Source: Minisyncoccota bacterium (GTDB lineage Bacteria; Patescibacteriota; Minisyncoccia; Minisyncoccales; CG1-02-41-26). Taken from it: DNA of 32,499 nucleotides. The stretch spans positions 1 to 32,499 of the forward strand of contig JAQULB010000007.1 of the NCBI GenBank assembly GCA_028718785.1, written 5' to 3'. Positions 12,249 to 19,787 of this stretch are shown in pieces. Both the position numbers and the translations under genes were made by a program. Below the pieces are notes generated by a model. That model saw only the letters and a program-made list of their open reading frames with translations. It was not told where the DNA came from and did not search any database. Position 1 is the stretch's first letter, and every line of letters begins with the position of its first letter.

Positions 12249-13070
12249 CTAAAAATTCCTAAACAATAAATAGCCACAAAACTTACATTTGAAGTCGTCC
12301 TCTAATGAGTGCGGATTAATTATTTGTAACTTTCTACATTTTTCACAACATGTAACGATTGGAAATAATGCCTCCATATCTTTTTTATTTTCTTCAAAAA
12401 AAGTTTCCAAATTTTCTGTAAAAATCTTGAATAATCCTACGTCTTCCTTACCCCCAAAAGAACAAACAGGCAACAACTCATGGAGCCAACCACTTTCTCT
12501 TTCCGAAGATTTTCCTGAAAATGGTTCTAACGCAAATGGATAATAGCTAAACCCATTATTGCATACTTTTTTGCCTTTTTTCACAACATAGGGCTGAATT
12601 ATTTTTATTAAATTATTATCCAATAGAGAAAAATACTTTTCGAGAATAAAAATTTCAAATAGAGAAACTCTGCCACTTCCAAACGATCTTAATTTCTCTA
12701 ACTGCTTTACAGTTTTATTTATCTTTTTATCACCACTATGTGTTGCTCCTACCCTACCTCTTTTATTTACTTTACAAGTTTTTATCTCAGCAACTTGATA
12801 AAGCCTTTCTTCCCTACAAATAGAAGGAAGTTTAGAAAAAGAAATTAAAAAATCTACATCTCCATTAACACCACTTCCAAAAATATCTAGCGGAATATTT
12901 ACACCAACCCAATACCAAAATGAACCCGAGGTATATAAATTTTGCAAAAAAATTGGTGATAAAATAAATCGAAATATCGCATTTCTCTCTCTTTCTTCAT
13001 TCCCTACGTTAAACAAAAAATTTTGCTTCTTTTTTTTAAAAGTATCTCTTATAGAACGTAGCCAACTCAT
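12249..13070 (-). CDS. predicted PD-(D/E)XK nuclease with C-terminal zinc ribbon
   Basis: The 273-residue protein contains GDVDFLISF (about 69-77) and YQVAEIKTCKV (about 91-101). The D…E-I-K spacing fits a PD-(D/E)XK active site. The C-terminus has two CxxC pairs (CEKC near 243, CKFC near 263) that can form a zinc ribbon. The middle holds large hydrophobic and aromatic segments. It is a plausible restriction or defence effector whose zinc ribbon binds nucleic acid; this is inference. It precedes the membrane coiled-coil gene by 7 bases and lies downstream of radC on the same strand, though with its own 110-base gap. Confidence 0.55.
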   Translation of the reverse strand: MSWLRSIRDTFKKKKQNFLFNVGNEERERNAIFRFILSPIFLQNLYTSGSFWYWVGVNIPLDIFGSGVNGDVDFLISFSKLPSICREERLYQVAEIKTCKVNKRGRVGATHSGDKKINKTVKQLEKLRSFGSGRVSLFEIFILEKYFSLLDNNLIKIIQPYVVKKGKKVCNNGFSYYPFALEPFSGKSSERESGWLHELLPVCSFGGKEDVGLFKIFTENLETFFEENKKDMEALFPIVTCCEKCRKLQIINPHSLEDDFKCKFCGYLLFRNF

Positions 13071-13182
13071 AAAATTTATTTAATAGATCTTAACTTATTA
13101 AGGAATTTATTTAAAAAAAATAATTTGAAATAATGTGAATAATAGAATAATGGGATCCCTCGCCATTTCTTGGACTACTCAT

Positions 13183-13308
13183 TTATTTCCCAGATTTGGT
13201 GCGGTTGTCTTGTTTGCATAACATTTGGCAATTTTCTGCTATTGTTTTTCCTCCTTCGTGCCAGGGTTTTATGTGGTCAGATTCCATCGCTACGACCAAA
13301 TTTCCTCC
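13183..13308 (-). pseudogene. truncated HNH endonuclease remnant after radC
   Basis: In frame with radC, directly after its TAA, the minus strand reads [20 protein letters not shown]… [21 protein letters not shown] and stops. [13 protein letters not shown]…[16 protein letters not shown] is the C-terminal half of an HNH nuclease (DHI.PW..GG…N.Q.LC..CN..K), with the second cysteine replaced by Asp. The N-terminal zinc half is absent. A possible TTG start at 13297-13299 follows AAGGAGG, so a 38-residue product is conceivable, but it would lack most of the fold. Confidence 0.65.
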
Positions 13309-14001
13309 TTATATCAAATTTAATTCTATAAGACTTGAAAATTTATCTTTGGTAATAATGAGGTGGTCGGTGACAGTAATTCCTAAAATCTTACCAGCTT
13401 CCACTAGTCGTTTTGTAGTTACAATATCATCATCTGAGGGCTTGCTGTCGCCGGACGGATGATTATGGGCAACAACAACATGAGACGAGTTGTTCAAAAT
13501 CGCTTTCTTAAATACCTCGCGAGGATGCACAAGGCTAGCACTCAACGTCCCAACAGAAACCTCATCCACAATTAAATTATTTCGAACATCAAAGCACAAA
13601 ACGGTAAAATGTTCTTTCTTTTCTTTCCCAATTCTTTCTTTCAAGTATTCAAATAGTAACTGTGGCGAATCTAATCGTTTATTTGGAATAATTTTTTCTT
13701 TGGCATAACGCTCAGATATCGCTTGAAACAATTTAACGCCAAAAACATTAGATGGCCCGATCCCTTTAACCTGTTGTAACTCTTCTATTGTTGAATCCAA
13801 CACACCTGTTAATCCTTTAAACCTTACAATTGCTTCTTTCGCAGATTGTTTACAATCTTTTCTAGGCGTTCCGAGCGTTAAGAGTAGTTCAATAACTTCG
13901 TAATCAAGAAACCCATCGAGCCCAGATTGTAAAAATTTTTCTCTTAATCTTTTCCTATGCCCCTTCCCTTTATGTTGTTTGACAATTGATTGTATGCTCA
14001 T
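13309..14001 (-). CDS. radC: RadC family JAB/MPN protein
   Basis: The 230-residue protein has the full RadC layout: N-terminal helix-hairpin-helix region (LRERKFL-type start, YEVIELLLTLGTPRKD, VKGIGPSNVFGVK about 78-90), and a C-terminal JAB1/MPN domain with HNHPSGDSKPSDDD (about 179-192), supplying the two His and the Asp that bind zinc. Despite its name RadC has no proven repair role; it is often in mobile and defence regions. It starts 1 base after the helicase stop, as the last gene of the four-gene run. Confidence 0.92.
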   Translation of the reverse strand: MSIQSIVKQHKGKGHRKRLREKFLQSGLDGFLDYEVIELLLTLGTPRKDCKQSAKEAIVRFKGLTGVLDSTIEELQQVKGIGPSNVFGVKLFQAISERYAKEKIIPNKRLDSPQLLFEYLKERIGKEKKEHFTVLCFDVRNNLIVDEVSVGTLSASLVHPREVFKKAILNNSSHVVVAHNHPSGDSKPSDDDIVTTKRLVEAGKILGITVTDHLIITKDKFSSLIELNLI

Positions 14002-14002
14002 A

Positions 14003-15967
14003 CTAATTATCAGTCATTAATGAAATACCATCATCAATATTCTTATCAACACTATCCTTTGTATTACTTGCATTAAGCCTCTGTCTAAAATATTCTTGCG
14101 TCCCTGGATCTGTGCAATAAATATAACAACCCTTCATCCCTCGCGACATTAAAACGCGATAAATATTCTTTACATACTTGTCAAAATTATCTCTATTACG
14201 TCTTAACATTGGATCCGCAGTAGCTGTAATATCGCCCTCCAATCTATCTGTATTTGGATTATATTTTAAATCATTGCCTATTATTACACCGATGTAATCA
14301 AACTCAAAACCCTGTGCGGTATAAATACATCCAACCTGCTTAATGCCCACTGGCTTGTAAGCCCATTCATACCACTTAGCATACCCTCTTGGTGGAGTAA
14401 CATTATCATGAGTTTCCCATGGCATAGCAAAATCACCAATCACAATATCTTTTACCAATTCACCGTTTGAATCTAACTTTTGTGACCACGGCCAACAGAA
14501 TCCGGCTACTATACGAGAAAAATTACCTTTGCCCGGATTATTTTTTATACCCTCAGCTTCTTTTTCAAGTAGTACATTATAAAGTTCTTGCGGTGTATCA
14601 AAAATTTTAAAATCAAATTTGTTTGAATCAAAAAGAGTTAAGTTGTCTTTCGTATAACCAAGAACAGACTCTAACCATTTTAAATAATCATTTGATCCCA
14701 TGCAGCGAAATTGAGTTTCTAGAGTAACTTCATCGATTGAACATTCAAATTTTTTAGCAGTCTCTCTAATTAGCTCTGCACTTCCAATTTCTAATGACCG
14801 AATATTTTGAAAATCATCAATAAAAAATACCGCAGTTTTTGCAAACCTAATAATCTGATCAATTTGTGGCATTTCTGTTCTGTCATCGACTTTAGTAAAC
14901 TGGTTATTACTAGTTTTACCAATTCTATGCGCTTCATCGATTAAAACTAAATCGCCGTCATTTTCTTTAACTCTGGACGGAATAAATCGATTCAAATTAG
15001 AGATTAATACTTCCGCATCGCGACCAACTAATTTCGACAAACCACTAATAAACGGTTTAGATTTACAAGCATAGAATGTCTTATACTTCTTTTTCGCTGC
15101 CTCTGCTAAAATATTTAAAGCAATAACTGACTTTCCAGTACCTGGTCCACCATGTACAATAATAACTGCTTTTCCGCTATTTTTCTGAGTTCTTTTAATT
15201 TTTGACCAGATCAAATTTTTTGCAACTAACTGTTCATTCAGTAAAGAAAAAACTACTTCGTTGGAAATTATTTTAGATACATTTTCTAATAGCTTCTTCG
15301 AAGGTTTAATTTCGCTTTGCATAAAACGATTGAAAACCTCAAAACCGTTACCTTTGGATAACAAAGATTTAATTTTTTCAGCCAAAAATACTGTGTCACC
15401 TTCTGTATAAAGAGGATAATCTTTTATAATCTCTTCATAAACCGGAGCGAAAAGATCTTCGCCTTCAATTTTTTTATAGTTATGACAATAAGAGCAACTA
15501 AACAAAATTAATGGCTCTTTTTTTTCAAATTCAGCAACAAAAGATTTCAAGTAACCGTCGTATCCCTTGGTCTGCTCCGCAGGATGCGGAACAATTCTAC
15601 TCTTACCACCTGTATAAGTTTCTACAAAGTTACCTTCATATTCAAGTGACTTGACACTTGCCCATTGTTTTAATTCTATTAGAACTATATTGTCTTCGTT
15701 AGATTCGTCTTTACCAAATAGTAAACAATCAATTCGACTTTGGTTATAAGGAATTTCATACTCAAGGGCAATATTAATATCTTTTAAATCAGCCATCTCA
15801 ATTAAATCTTTTATTTTTGGTAGGGAATTTCGCCACGAATTCTTTTCACCGGCACCAATTTCTCTAACAAAAGAAACCTTAAAGGCATCCGCCATTAAGC
15901 TCGTTAATCTGTTTTCTCTAATATCTTTTAAAAAAGTTTCGCTATCTGCTTTATATATTAACGCCAT
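14003..15967 (-). CDS. DUF2075-type helicase/ATPase with N-terminal nuclease-like domain
   Basis: Residues about 1-220 include RIDCLLFG (D80) and IVLIELKQW (E98, K100), a PD-(D/E)XK-like D…ExK set. Residues about 265-640 form a superfamily 1-like ATPase of the DUF2075 family: Walker A GGPGTGKS (273-280), Walker B LVLIDEAH (340-347), FFIDDFQNIR, ETQFRC, YTAQGFEFDYIGVIIG and YRVLMSRGMKGCYIY. CSYCHNY near 158 could be a metal site. Fusion of a nuclease-like domain to this helicase suggests cleavage of foreign or damaged nucleic acid. It lies 2 bases after MazG and 1 base before radC, clearly one operon. Confidence 0.8.
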   Translation of the reverse strand: MALIYKADSETFLKDIRENRLTSLMADAFKVSFVREIGAGEKNSWRNSLPKIKDLIEMADLKDINIALEYEIPYNQSRIDCLLFGKDESNEDNIVLIELKQWASVKSLEYEGNFVETYTGGKSRIVPHPAEQTKGYDGYLKSFVAEFEKKEPLILFSCSYCHNYKKIEGEDLFAPVYEEIIKDYPLYTEGDTVFLAEKIKSLLSKGNGFEVFNRFMQSEIKPSKKLLENVSKIISNEVVFSLLNEQLVAKNLIWSKIKRTQKNSGKAVIIVHGGPGTGKSVIALNILAEAAKKKYKTFYACKSKPFISGLSKLVGRDAEVLISNLNRFIPSRVKENDGDLVLIDEAHRIGKTSNNQFTKVDDRTEMPQIDQIIRFAKTAVFFIDDFQNIRSLEIGSAELIRETAKKFECSIDEVTLETQFRCMGSNDYLKWLESVLGYTKDNLTLFDSNKFDFKIFDTPQELYNVLLEKEAEGIKNNPGKGNFSRIVAGFCWPWSQKLDSNGELVKDIVIGDFAMPWETHDNVTPPRGYAKWYEWAYKPVGIKQVGCIYTAQGFEFDYIGVIIGNDLKYNPNTDRLEGDITATADPMLRRNRDNFDKYVKNIYRVLMSRGMKGCYIYCTDPGTQEYFRQRLNASNTKDSVDKNIDDGISLMTDN

Positions 15968-15969
15968 AA

Positions 15970-16320
15970 TTAAAATTTGTTATACTTTGTAGCATTGCCT
16001 TTGGATTTTTCAATAGGGTATTTTTTCTCGTTTTTTATGATTTTTTTATCTAAGGCGTCCAAGATATCAATTTCTAAATCGTGGCTCATTAACAAAACCC
16101 AATACAAAACATCAGCTAACTCCCCCCCTATTTCGGCTTTGTTTGTTTTTACATACTTTTCCATCTCCTCGGTGTTTTTCCACTGAAAATGCTCCATCAC
16201 CTCCCCTGCTTCTAAAACAAGCGAAAGCGATAAATCCTTTGGATTATGAAACTGCTTCCAATCCCTTGCGTCCCGCAGGTCAATTATTCTTTTGGTTAAG
16301 CTTTCAATGTTGTTGTCCAT
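15970..16320 (-). CDS. MazG-like nucleotide pyrophosphohydrolase
   Basis: The 116-residue protein shows the all-alpha NTP-PPase pattern: LVLEAGEVMEHFQW with E37, E40 and E43, then GGELADVLYWVLLMSHD with E68 and D71 or neighbours as the second metal site, and the closing KKYPIEKSKGNATKY. The closing block is typical of the RS21-C6/dCTPase-like branch. It would hydrolyse nucleoside triphosphates to monophosphate and pyrophosphate; in defence settings related enzymes deplete nucleotides. It sits 2 bases after fic and 2 bases before the helicase gene. Confidence 0.88.
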   Translation of the reverse strand: MDNNIESLTKRIIDLRDARDWKQFHNPKDLSLSLVLEAGEVMEHFQWKNTEEMEKYVKTNKAEIGGELADVLYWVLLMSHDLEIDILDALDKKIIKNEKKYPIEKSKGNATKYNKF

Positions 16321-16322
16321 AG

Positions 16323-17213
16323 TTATTTATTATAAACAAAATCTTCAGCGATTTTCCAAACGCCTTTTTCGAGAAAGGCCTCTATGGTTTGCCTATTTGC
16401 CTTGTTGATTAAATTTGAATGAGAAAGTTTATTTATTTTTCCATATTCAGCGAGTGTGATAATTTTTTTACCTTCCAAATAAGCTAATCGTTTGTGATAG
16501 CTGTTAGTAAGGGCTTTGCCAACTATATCCTCCATAATAATAGTTTCTCCTTTTCCATCAAACTCCCTAAATGCATCATAATATTTTGCCCTATCAATAA
16601 ATTTTATATTTATTGGAACAAACCCCTCTCGTATTAATAAATAATTATTAATAACTCTTCCAATACGGCCATTGCCATCACAAAATGGATGGATATGCTC
16701 AAACGAAAGATGTATTTTTGCTATTCGTTTGATAATATTTTCATGGCTCATCGCGTTATATTCCGCCAGCATTCTTTTTAAAAGATCTATTACTTCTTTT
16801 GGATTAGGGGCTATATAACTTCCCACGCGAACAAATTCATCATCTTTTCTAAATCTTCCGGCAACATCATCACGGATATTTGAAATTAACATTTTATGAA
16901 GCAATAAAATTACCTCAAGAGAAATTTCTTGCTCTTTAGCTTTTCTGTCTATGTATGACACAACCCGCGCTAAATTTTTAGCTTCAAAAATTTCTCTTTC
17001 AGTGATAAATCTATCTAAATCAATCTGTAAGAGTATTTTTTCTGTCTCCTCAAGAGTAAGCGTGCTGTTTTCTATAGCGTTGGAATTGTATACCTGTTCA
17101 GCAACTTCGGTTTCTGCGATAAGCTTAATAAGCGCATCCTTGCCTGTAGCGACTTTATAGTACCTCTCACGAAGAGAATTTATTTTATTAAAAACATTGA
17201 GTGTTTTTGCCAT
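16323..17213 (-). CDS. fic: Fic family AMPylator with inhibitory helix
   Basis: The 296-residue protein has the class II Fic layout: inhibitory helix motif SNAIEN (44-49, S/T-x-x-x-E-N), the flap and preceding block AGRFRKDDEFVRVGSYIAPNP, and the active site HPFCDGNGRIGR (175-186), with every canonical residue present. The C-terminal 60 residues look like a winged-helix region (LAYLEGKKIITLAEYGKINKLSHSNLINKANRQTIEAFLEKG). Fic enzymes transfer AMP to Tyr, Ser or Thr of target proteins; the Glu of the inhibitory helix keeps them off until triggered. It is the first gene of the Fic-MazG-helicase-RadC run, behind an operator-covered promoter. Confidence 0.92.
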   Translation of the reverse strand: MAKTLNVFNKINSLRERYYKVATGKDALIKLIAETEVAEQVYNSNAIENSTLTLEETEKILLQIDLDRFITEREIFEAKNLARVVSYIDRKAKEQEISLEVILLLHKMLISNIRDDVAGRFRKDDEFVRVGSYIAPNPKEVIDLLKRMLAEYNAMSHENIIKRIAKIHLSFEHIHPFCDGNGRIGRVINNYLLIREGFVPINIKFIDRAKYYDAFREFDGKGETIIMEDIVGKALTNSYHKRLAYLEGKKIITLAEYGKINKLSHSNLINKANRQTIEAFLEKGVWKIAEDFVYNK

Positions 17214-17241
17214 ATACTTATATTTTATTATTTATAGCTTT

Positions 17242-17316
17242 ATTTTAGCTTTTTTCACGATTTTGTCAATATAATCGTGAAAATTGCTTTAAAAACATTA
17301 TTTTTCACGATTTTGA
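17242..17316 (-). promoter_or_regulatory. fic operon promoter with three TTTTCACGATT operator boxes
   Basis: On the minus strand TTGACA (17264-17269) and TAAAAT (17242-17247) are separated by 16 bases. TTTTTCACGATTTTG occurs at about 17251-17265 and 17301-17315, and its inverse AATCGTGAAAATT at 17273-17285. Two boxes form an inverted repeat over the -35 and spacer, and the third lies upstream, inside the 3' end of the neighbouring broken gene. This is the layout of a repressor operator; the Fic C-terminal winged helix is one candidate binder. Confidence 0.65.
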
Positions 17317-17596
17317 CGAGATAACCACAGGTTTTTAAAAAATGGGATGGACGGGGTGGACAAAATAAAGCCAAGGGTTGGGACAATTGCGCTTAAAAAT
17401 GGCTTAGGCCCTTCGGCGTGGCTCAGGGCAGGAAAATCAATGAAGATGAAAAATAAAACAATAACAATGTATGTTAAAACAGCAATTAAAACTTTGCGAA
17501 ACAAACTGGTTTCCCACGCCTTATCCGCTTCAACCCGAGCGCGTTGCGTTGCTTAATTTGCTCAATATCGCTTTTTAGTTGTTCTAATTCGTCCAT
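17298..17596 (-). pseudogene. frameshifted small membrane protein (CPR 'KAWETS' type)
   Basis: From ATG 17594-17596 the frame reads MDELEQLKSDIEQIKQRNA; the adjacent frame continues RVEADKAWETSLFRKVLIAVLTYIV… to the stop at 17298. Together they give the coiled N-terminus, ERN.RVEADKAWETS and two membrane helices of a small protein family I recognise from CPR genomes. A 1-base deletion or 2-base insertion near 17538-17545 explains the break. The loop between helices (FPALSHAEGPKPF) contains a dispersed repeat. The 68-residue track ORF is only the second part. An assembly error is possible. Confidence 0.6.
17409..17428. repeat. dispersed CCCTGAGC…CGAAGGG-type repeat inside the gene
   Basis: CCCTTCGGCGTGGCTCAGGG resembles the common environmental repeat with ends CCCTTCG and CTCAGGG. 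On the minus strand it is read in frame as ALSHAEG between the two membrane helices of the broken gene. Confidence 0.5.
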
Positions 17597-17665
17597 ATTT
17601 ATATATTTTATATCCAAGGTTAAAAATTAAAGAAAAATACAATACAAAAAATCACCCTTGAAACA

Positions 17666-17690
17666 AAACCCCCGCCTGAAGCGGGGGTTT
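17666..17690 (-). terminator. intrinsic terminator of the MscS-related gene
   Basis: AAACCCCCGC (17666-17675) pairs perfectly with GCGGGGGTTT (17681-17690), loop CTGAA, followed on the minus strand by TTGTTTC. Confidence 0.75.
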
Positions 17691-17748
17691 GAAATTTTCG
17701 TTTACTACTTACTATCTCTACTACTTACCATAAACTATCTGATTCCCA

Positions 17749-18423
17749 TTATTTCAACTTTTCTTTAAGATTATCCAATGTTTCTTTGGCCATATCTTTT
17801 CCACCCAAACCAAACGCCAATCCACCAGCAATAACTATCAAAGCCACAACACCTGTTACCAATATTTGGATTATTTCAGGAGCAATACCTAATTGGCCCA
17901 AAATTGCCAATAAAGCAAATATCCAAACAGCCCATTTAACAATGGCTCCGGCCATTCCCACAAACTTAACATTCATTTTACCAACAAACGCTTTCATCAT
18001 TTTCTCAAAAAAGTCAGCCGCCACAACAGCCACAATAAATATGGCAACCGAAATTACCACATTTGGCAACCAAGCCACAATACCGCTTAAAAATCCAGCA
18101 AATTGAGTCATTCCCAAAATTTCAACAGCCGCTAACAAGAAAACGATTATTAAAATCCACTTGATTAAAGAGCCCACAAACTCAGACATATCCATTTTGA
18201 ATTCAGCTTTTTCCATGGCCTCTTGCCATTTGGCTTTTTCAAATATGGAATCAAATTTGGCTTTCTTTAAAATTAAAGCTATTAATTTGCCAATCCAAAC
18301 AGAAATAAGCCAGCCAACTATAAACACAATGGCCGCTCCAATTAACTTTGGCACAAAACTAATAAAACCACCCCAAAAACTTTGCAGGGCGCCTAATGTT
18401 ACGCTTGACCAATCTTGTATCAT
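17749..18423 (-). CDS. MscS-related membrane protein with conserved TM-helix repeats
   Basis: The 224-residue protein has about five membrane segments. Two copies of a conserved helix pattern are visible: FVPKLIGAAIVFIVGWLISVWIG (about 23-45) and WLPNVVISVAIFIVAVVAADFF (about 119-140). The end ALIVIAGGLAFGLGGKDMAKETL corresponds to the pore-lining helix of MscS-like channels. The beta-domain of MscS is missing, so this is the TM-only type. It may act in osmotic adaptation. The gene is alone, with a terminator downstream. Confidence 0.75.
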   Translation of the reverse strand: MIQDWSSVTLGALQSFWGGFISFVPKLIGAAIVFIVGWLISVWIGKLIALILKKAKFDSIFEKAKWQEAMEKAEFKMDMSEFVGSLIKWILIIVFLLAAVEILGMTQFAGFLSGIVAWLPNVVISVAIFIVAVVAADFFEKMMKAFVGKMNVKFVGMAGAIVKWAVWIFALLAILGQLGIAPEIIQILVTGVVALIVIAGGLAFGLGGKDMAKETLDNLKEKLK

Positions 18424-18622
18424 ATTTTTAGTTTCTTACCTGCAACATTATGTATAATATTGCAAGCAAGTGTAGTTAAAATTTATACGCTTTACGCGTA
18501 AAAATACGACCTTTGTTTAAAATTATGTTTTGTTTATTTTATTATAACCAATCCCCGGCTATTTTTATATAGCAAGCCCTGTTGGGTTGTGGAAAACTAT
18601 TTTAACCCCCAAGTTATTTAAA

Positions 18623-18659
18623 ACAAAACCCCCTTCGCCTCAAACGAAGGGGGTTTTGT
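18623..18659 (-). terminator. intrinsic terminator of pyk
   Basis: A perfect 15-bp stem ACAAAACCCCCTTCG / CGAAGGGGGTTTTGT with a 7-base loop lies just after the pyk stop; the minus-strand side continues TTTTGTTTTAAAT. The rest of 18424-18622 shows no gene. Confidence 0.85.
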
Positions 18660-18664
18660 AAAAA

Positions 18665-19705
18665 TTAATCTGAAAAATTTTCAAACAAGCTTTGTCTTTT
18701 TATATGGGCCTCTGTGGCATCAACCACTTTTTTCATTTCTTTAACCACTTCGGCTGAGTACTGGCCATTGGCTGTTTCTTCAGAAAGCATAACAGCGTCT
18801 GCTCCATCAAAAATGGCATTGGCCACATCGCTCACTTCAGCTCTGGTGGGGCTATCGTGATCAACCATTGAGACCATCATTTGAGTAGCCACAATAGCTG
18901 GAGTGTTGTGCCAGTGGCACTGCCTAATAATTTCTTTTTGGATAATTGGCACTTGTTCCATTGGGACTTCAATGCCCAAATCCCCTCTGGCCACCATTAA
19001 AACATCGGCTTGTTTTATAATGGCGTCTAAGTGATCCAAGGCCACGGCTCGTTCAATTTTGGCCACAATTTTTACTTTATTTTTGCCAATAATTTTCTTT
19101 AACTTTATAATATCTTCAGCTGATTGCACAAACGACAAAGCAATAAAATCAACCCCGTATTTTAAAGCAAACTTCACATCTTTTATATCCTTGGCTGTTA
19201 ATCCGCCCTGCCTTAAACTGGTTCTGGGCACATTAATGGCCTTATGGCTAAACAAAGTGCCACCTCTTATAACATCAAAATAAATTTTGCCATCTTTAAT
19301 TTTTGAAACCTCAACCTCCATTTGTCCGTTAACCAAATAAATTGGCTCTCCTTTTTTCATATCAACATGCAAGTATGGATCGGATATTGGCAAGCAGCCA
19401 TTTGGTTTAACTTCTTTATCTTCTTGATGATAAAAGCAATAATTTTTACCAACCACAAGCTTAATCCCCTCTTCTGGCAAGTCGCCCATTCTAATTCTTG
19501 GGCCTTGCAAATCCTGCATAATTTTAATTTTGGTTTTGTGCTTTTTGTTATAATCCAAAACCATTTTTTTAATATGCAAAAAATCTTTTTCTAAAGCATG
19601 CGAAAAATTAACCCTGACAATTTCAGCGCCATTTTTTAAAATATTCTCAAAAACCTTTGGATCCCAGGACTTTGGGCCAATGGTGGCTATAATTTTTGTT
19701 TTCAT
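18665..19705 (-). CDS. pyk: pyruvate kinase lacking the C-terminal domain
   Basis: Pyruvate kinase converts phosphoenolpyruvate and ADP to pyruvate and ATP. The first domain starts KTKIIATIGPKSWDP; VNFSH, QDLQGPRIRMGD, VDFIALSFVQSAED, KIVAKIERAVALDHLDAII, VMVARGDLGIEVP and MSVS-like MMVSMVDHDSPTRAEVSDVANAIFDGADAVMLSEETANG carry the substrate, metal and K+ sites. The protein ends about 346 residues in, without the allosteric C-terminal domain of the usual 470-residue enzyme. I chose ATG 19703-19705 (MKTKIIATIG) instead of the track start, since the family begins here and the promoter lies 8 bases upstream. Confidence 0.93.
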   Translation of the reverse strand: MKTKIIATIGPKSWDPKVFENILKNGAEIVRVNFSHALEKDFLHIKKMVLDYNKKHKTKIKIMQDLQGPRIRMGDLPEEGIKLVVGKNYCFYHQEDKEVKPNGCLPISDPYLHVDMKKGEPIYLVNGQMEVEVSKIKDGKIYFDVIRGGTLFSHKAINVPRTSLRQGGLTAKDIKDVKFALKYGVDFIALSFVQSAEDIIKLKKIIGKNKVKIVAKIERAVALDHLDAIIKQADVLMVARGDLGIEVPMEQVPIIQKEIIRQCHWHNTPAIVATQMMVSMVDHDSPTRAEVSDVANAIFDGADAVMLSEETANGQYSAEVVKEMKKVVDATEAHIKRQSLFENFSD

Positions 19706-19713
19706 AGACCTAT

Positions 19714-19742
19714 ATAATAGCAGATATTTCACTATAAGTCAA
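19714..19742 (-). promoter_or_regulatory. pyk promoter giving a leaderless mRNA
   Basis: TTGACT (19737-19742) and TATTAT (19714-19719) have a 17-base spacer. Only eight bases (ATAGGTCT) separate the -10 from the ATG, so transcription should start at or within about two bases of the start codon. Confidence 0.7.
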
Positions 19743-19776
19743 CACCCCGCTTGCCAAAAAACAAAGCGGGATGTTG
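19740..19776 (-). terminator. hairpin after the ABC permease gene
   Basis: CAACACCCCGCTT pairs with AAGCGGGATGTTG (one G-T pair). It ends the ABC operon and its distal arm overlaps the -35 of the pyk promoter. The T-run is weak. Confidence 0.5.
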
Positions 19777-19787
19777 AAATGTTATTT

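Noticed and set aside
17598-17748. A gene between the broken membrane protein and the MscS-related gene
   Set aside because: Only the terminator at 17666-17690 is seen; frames are short and without features.
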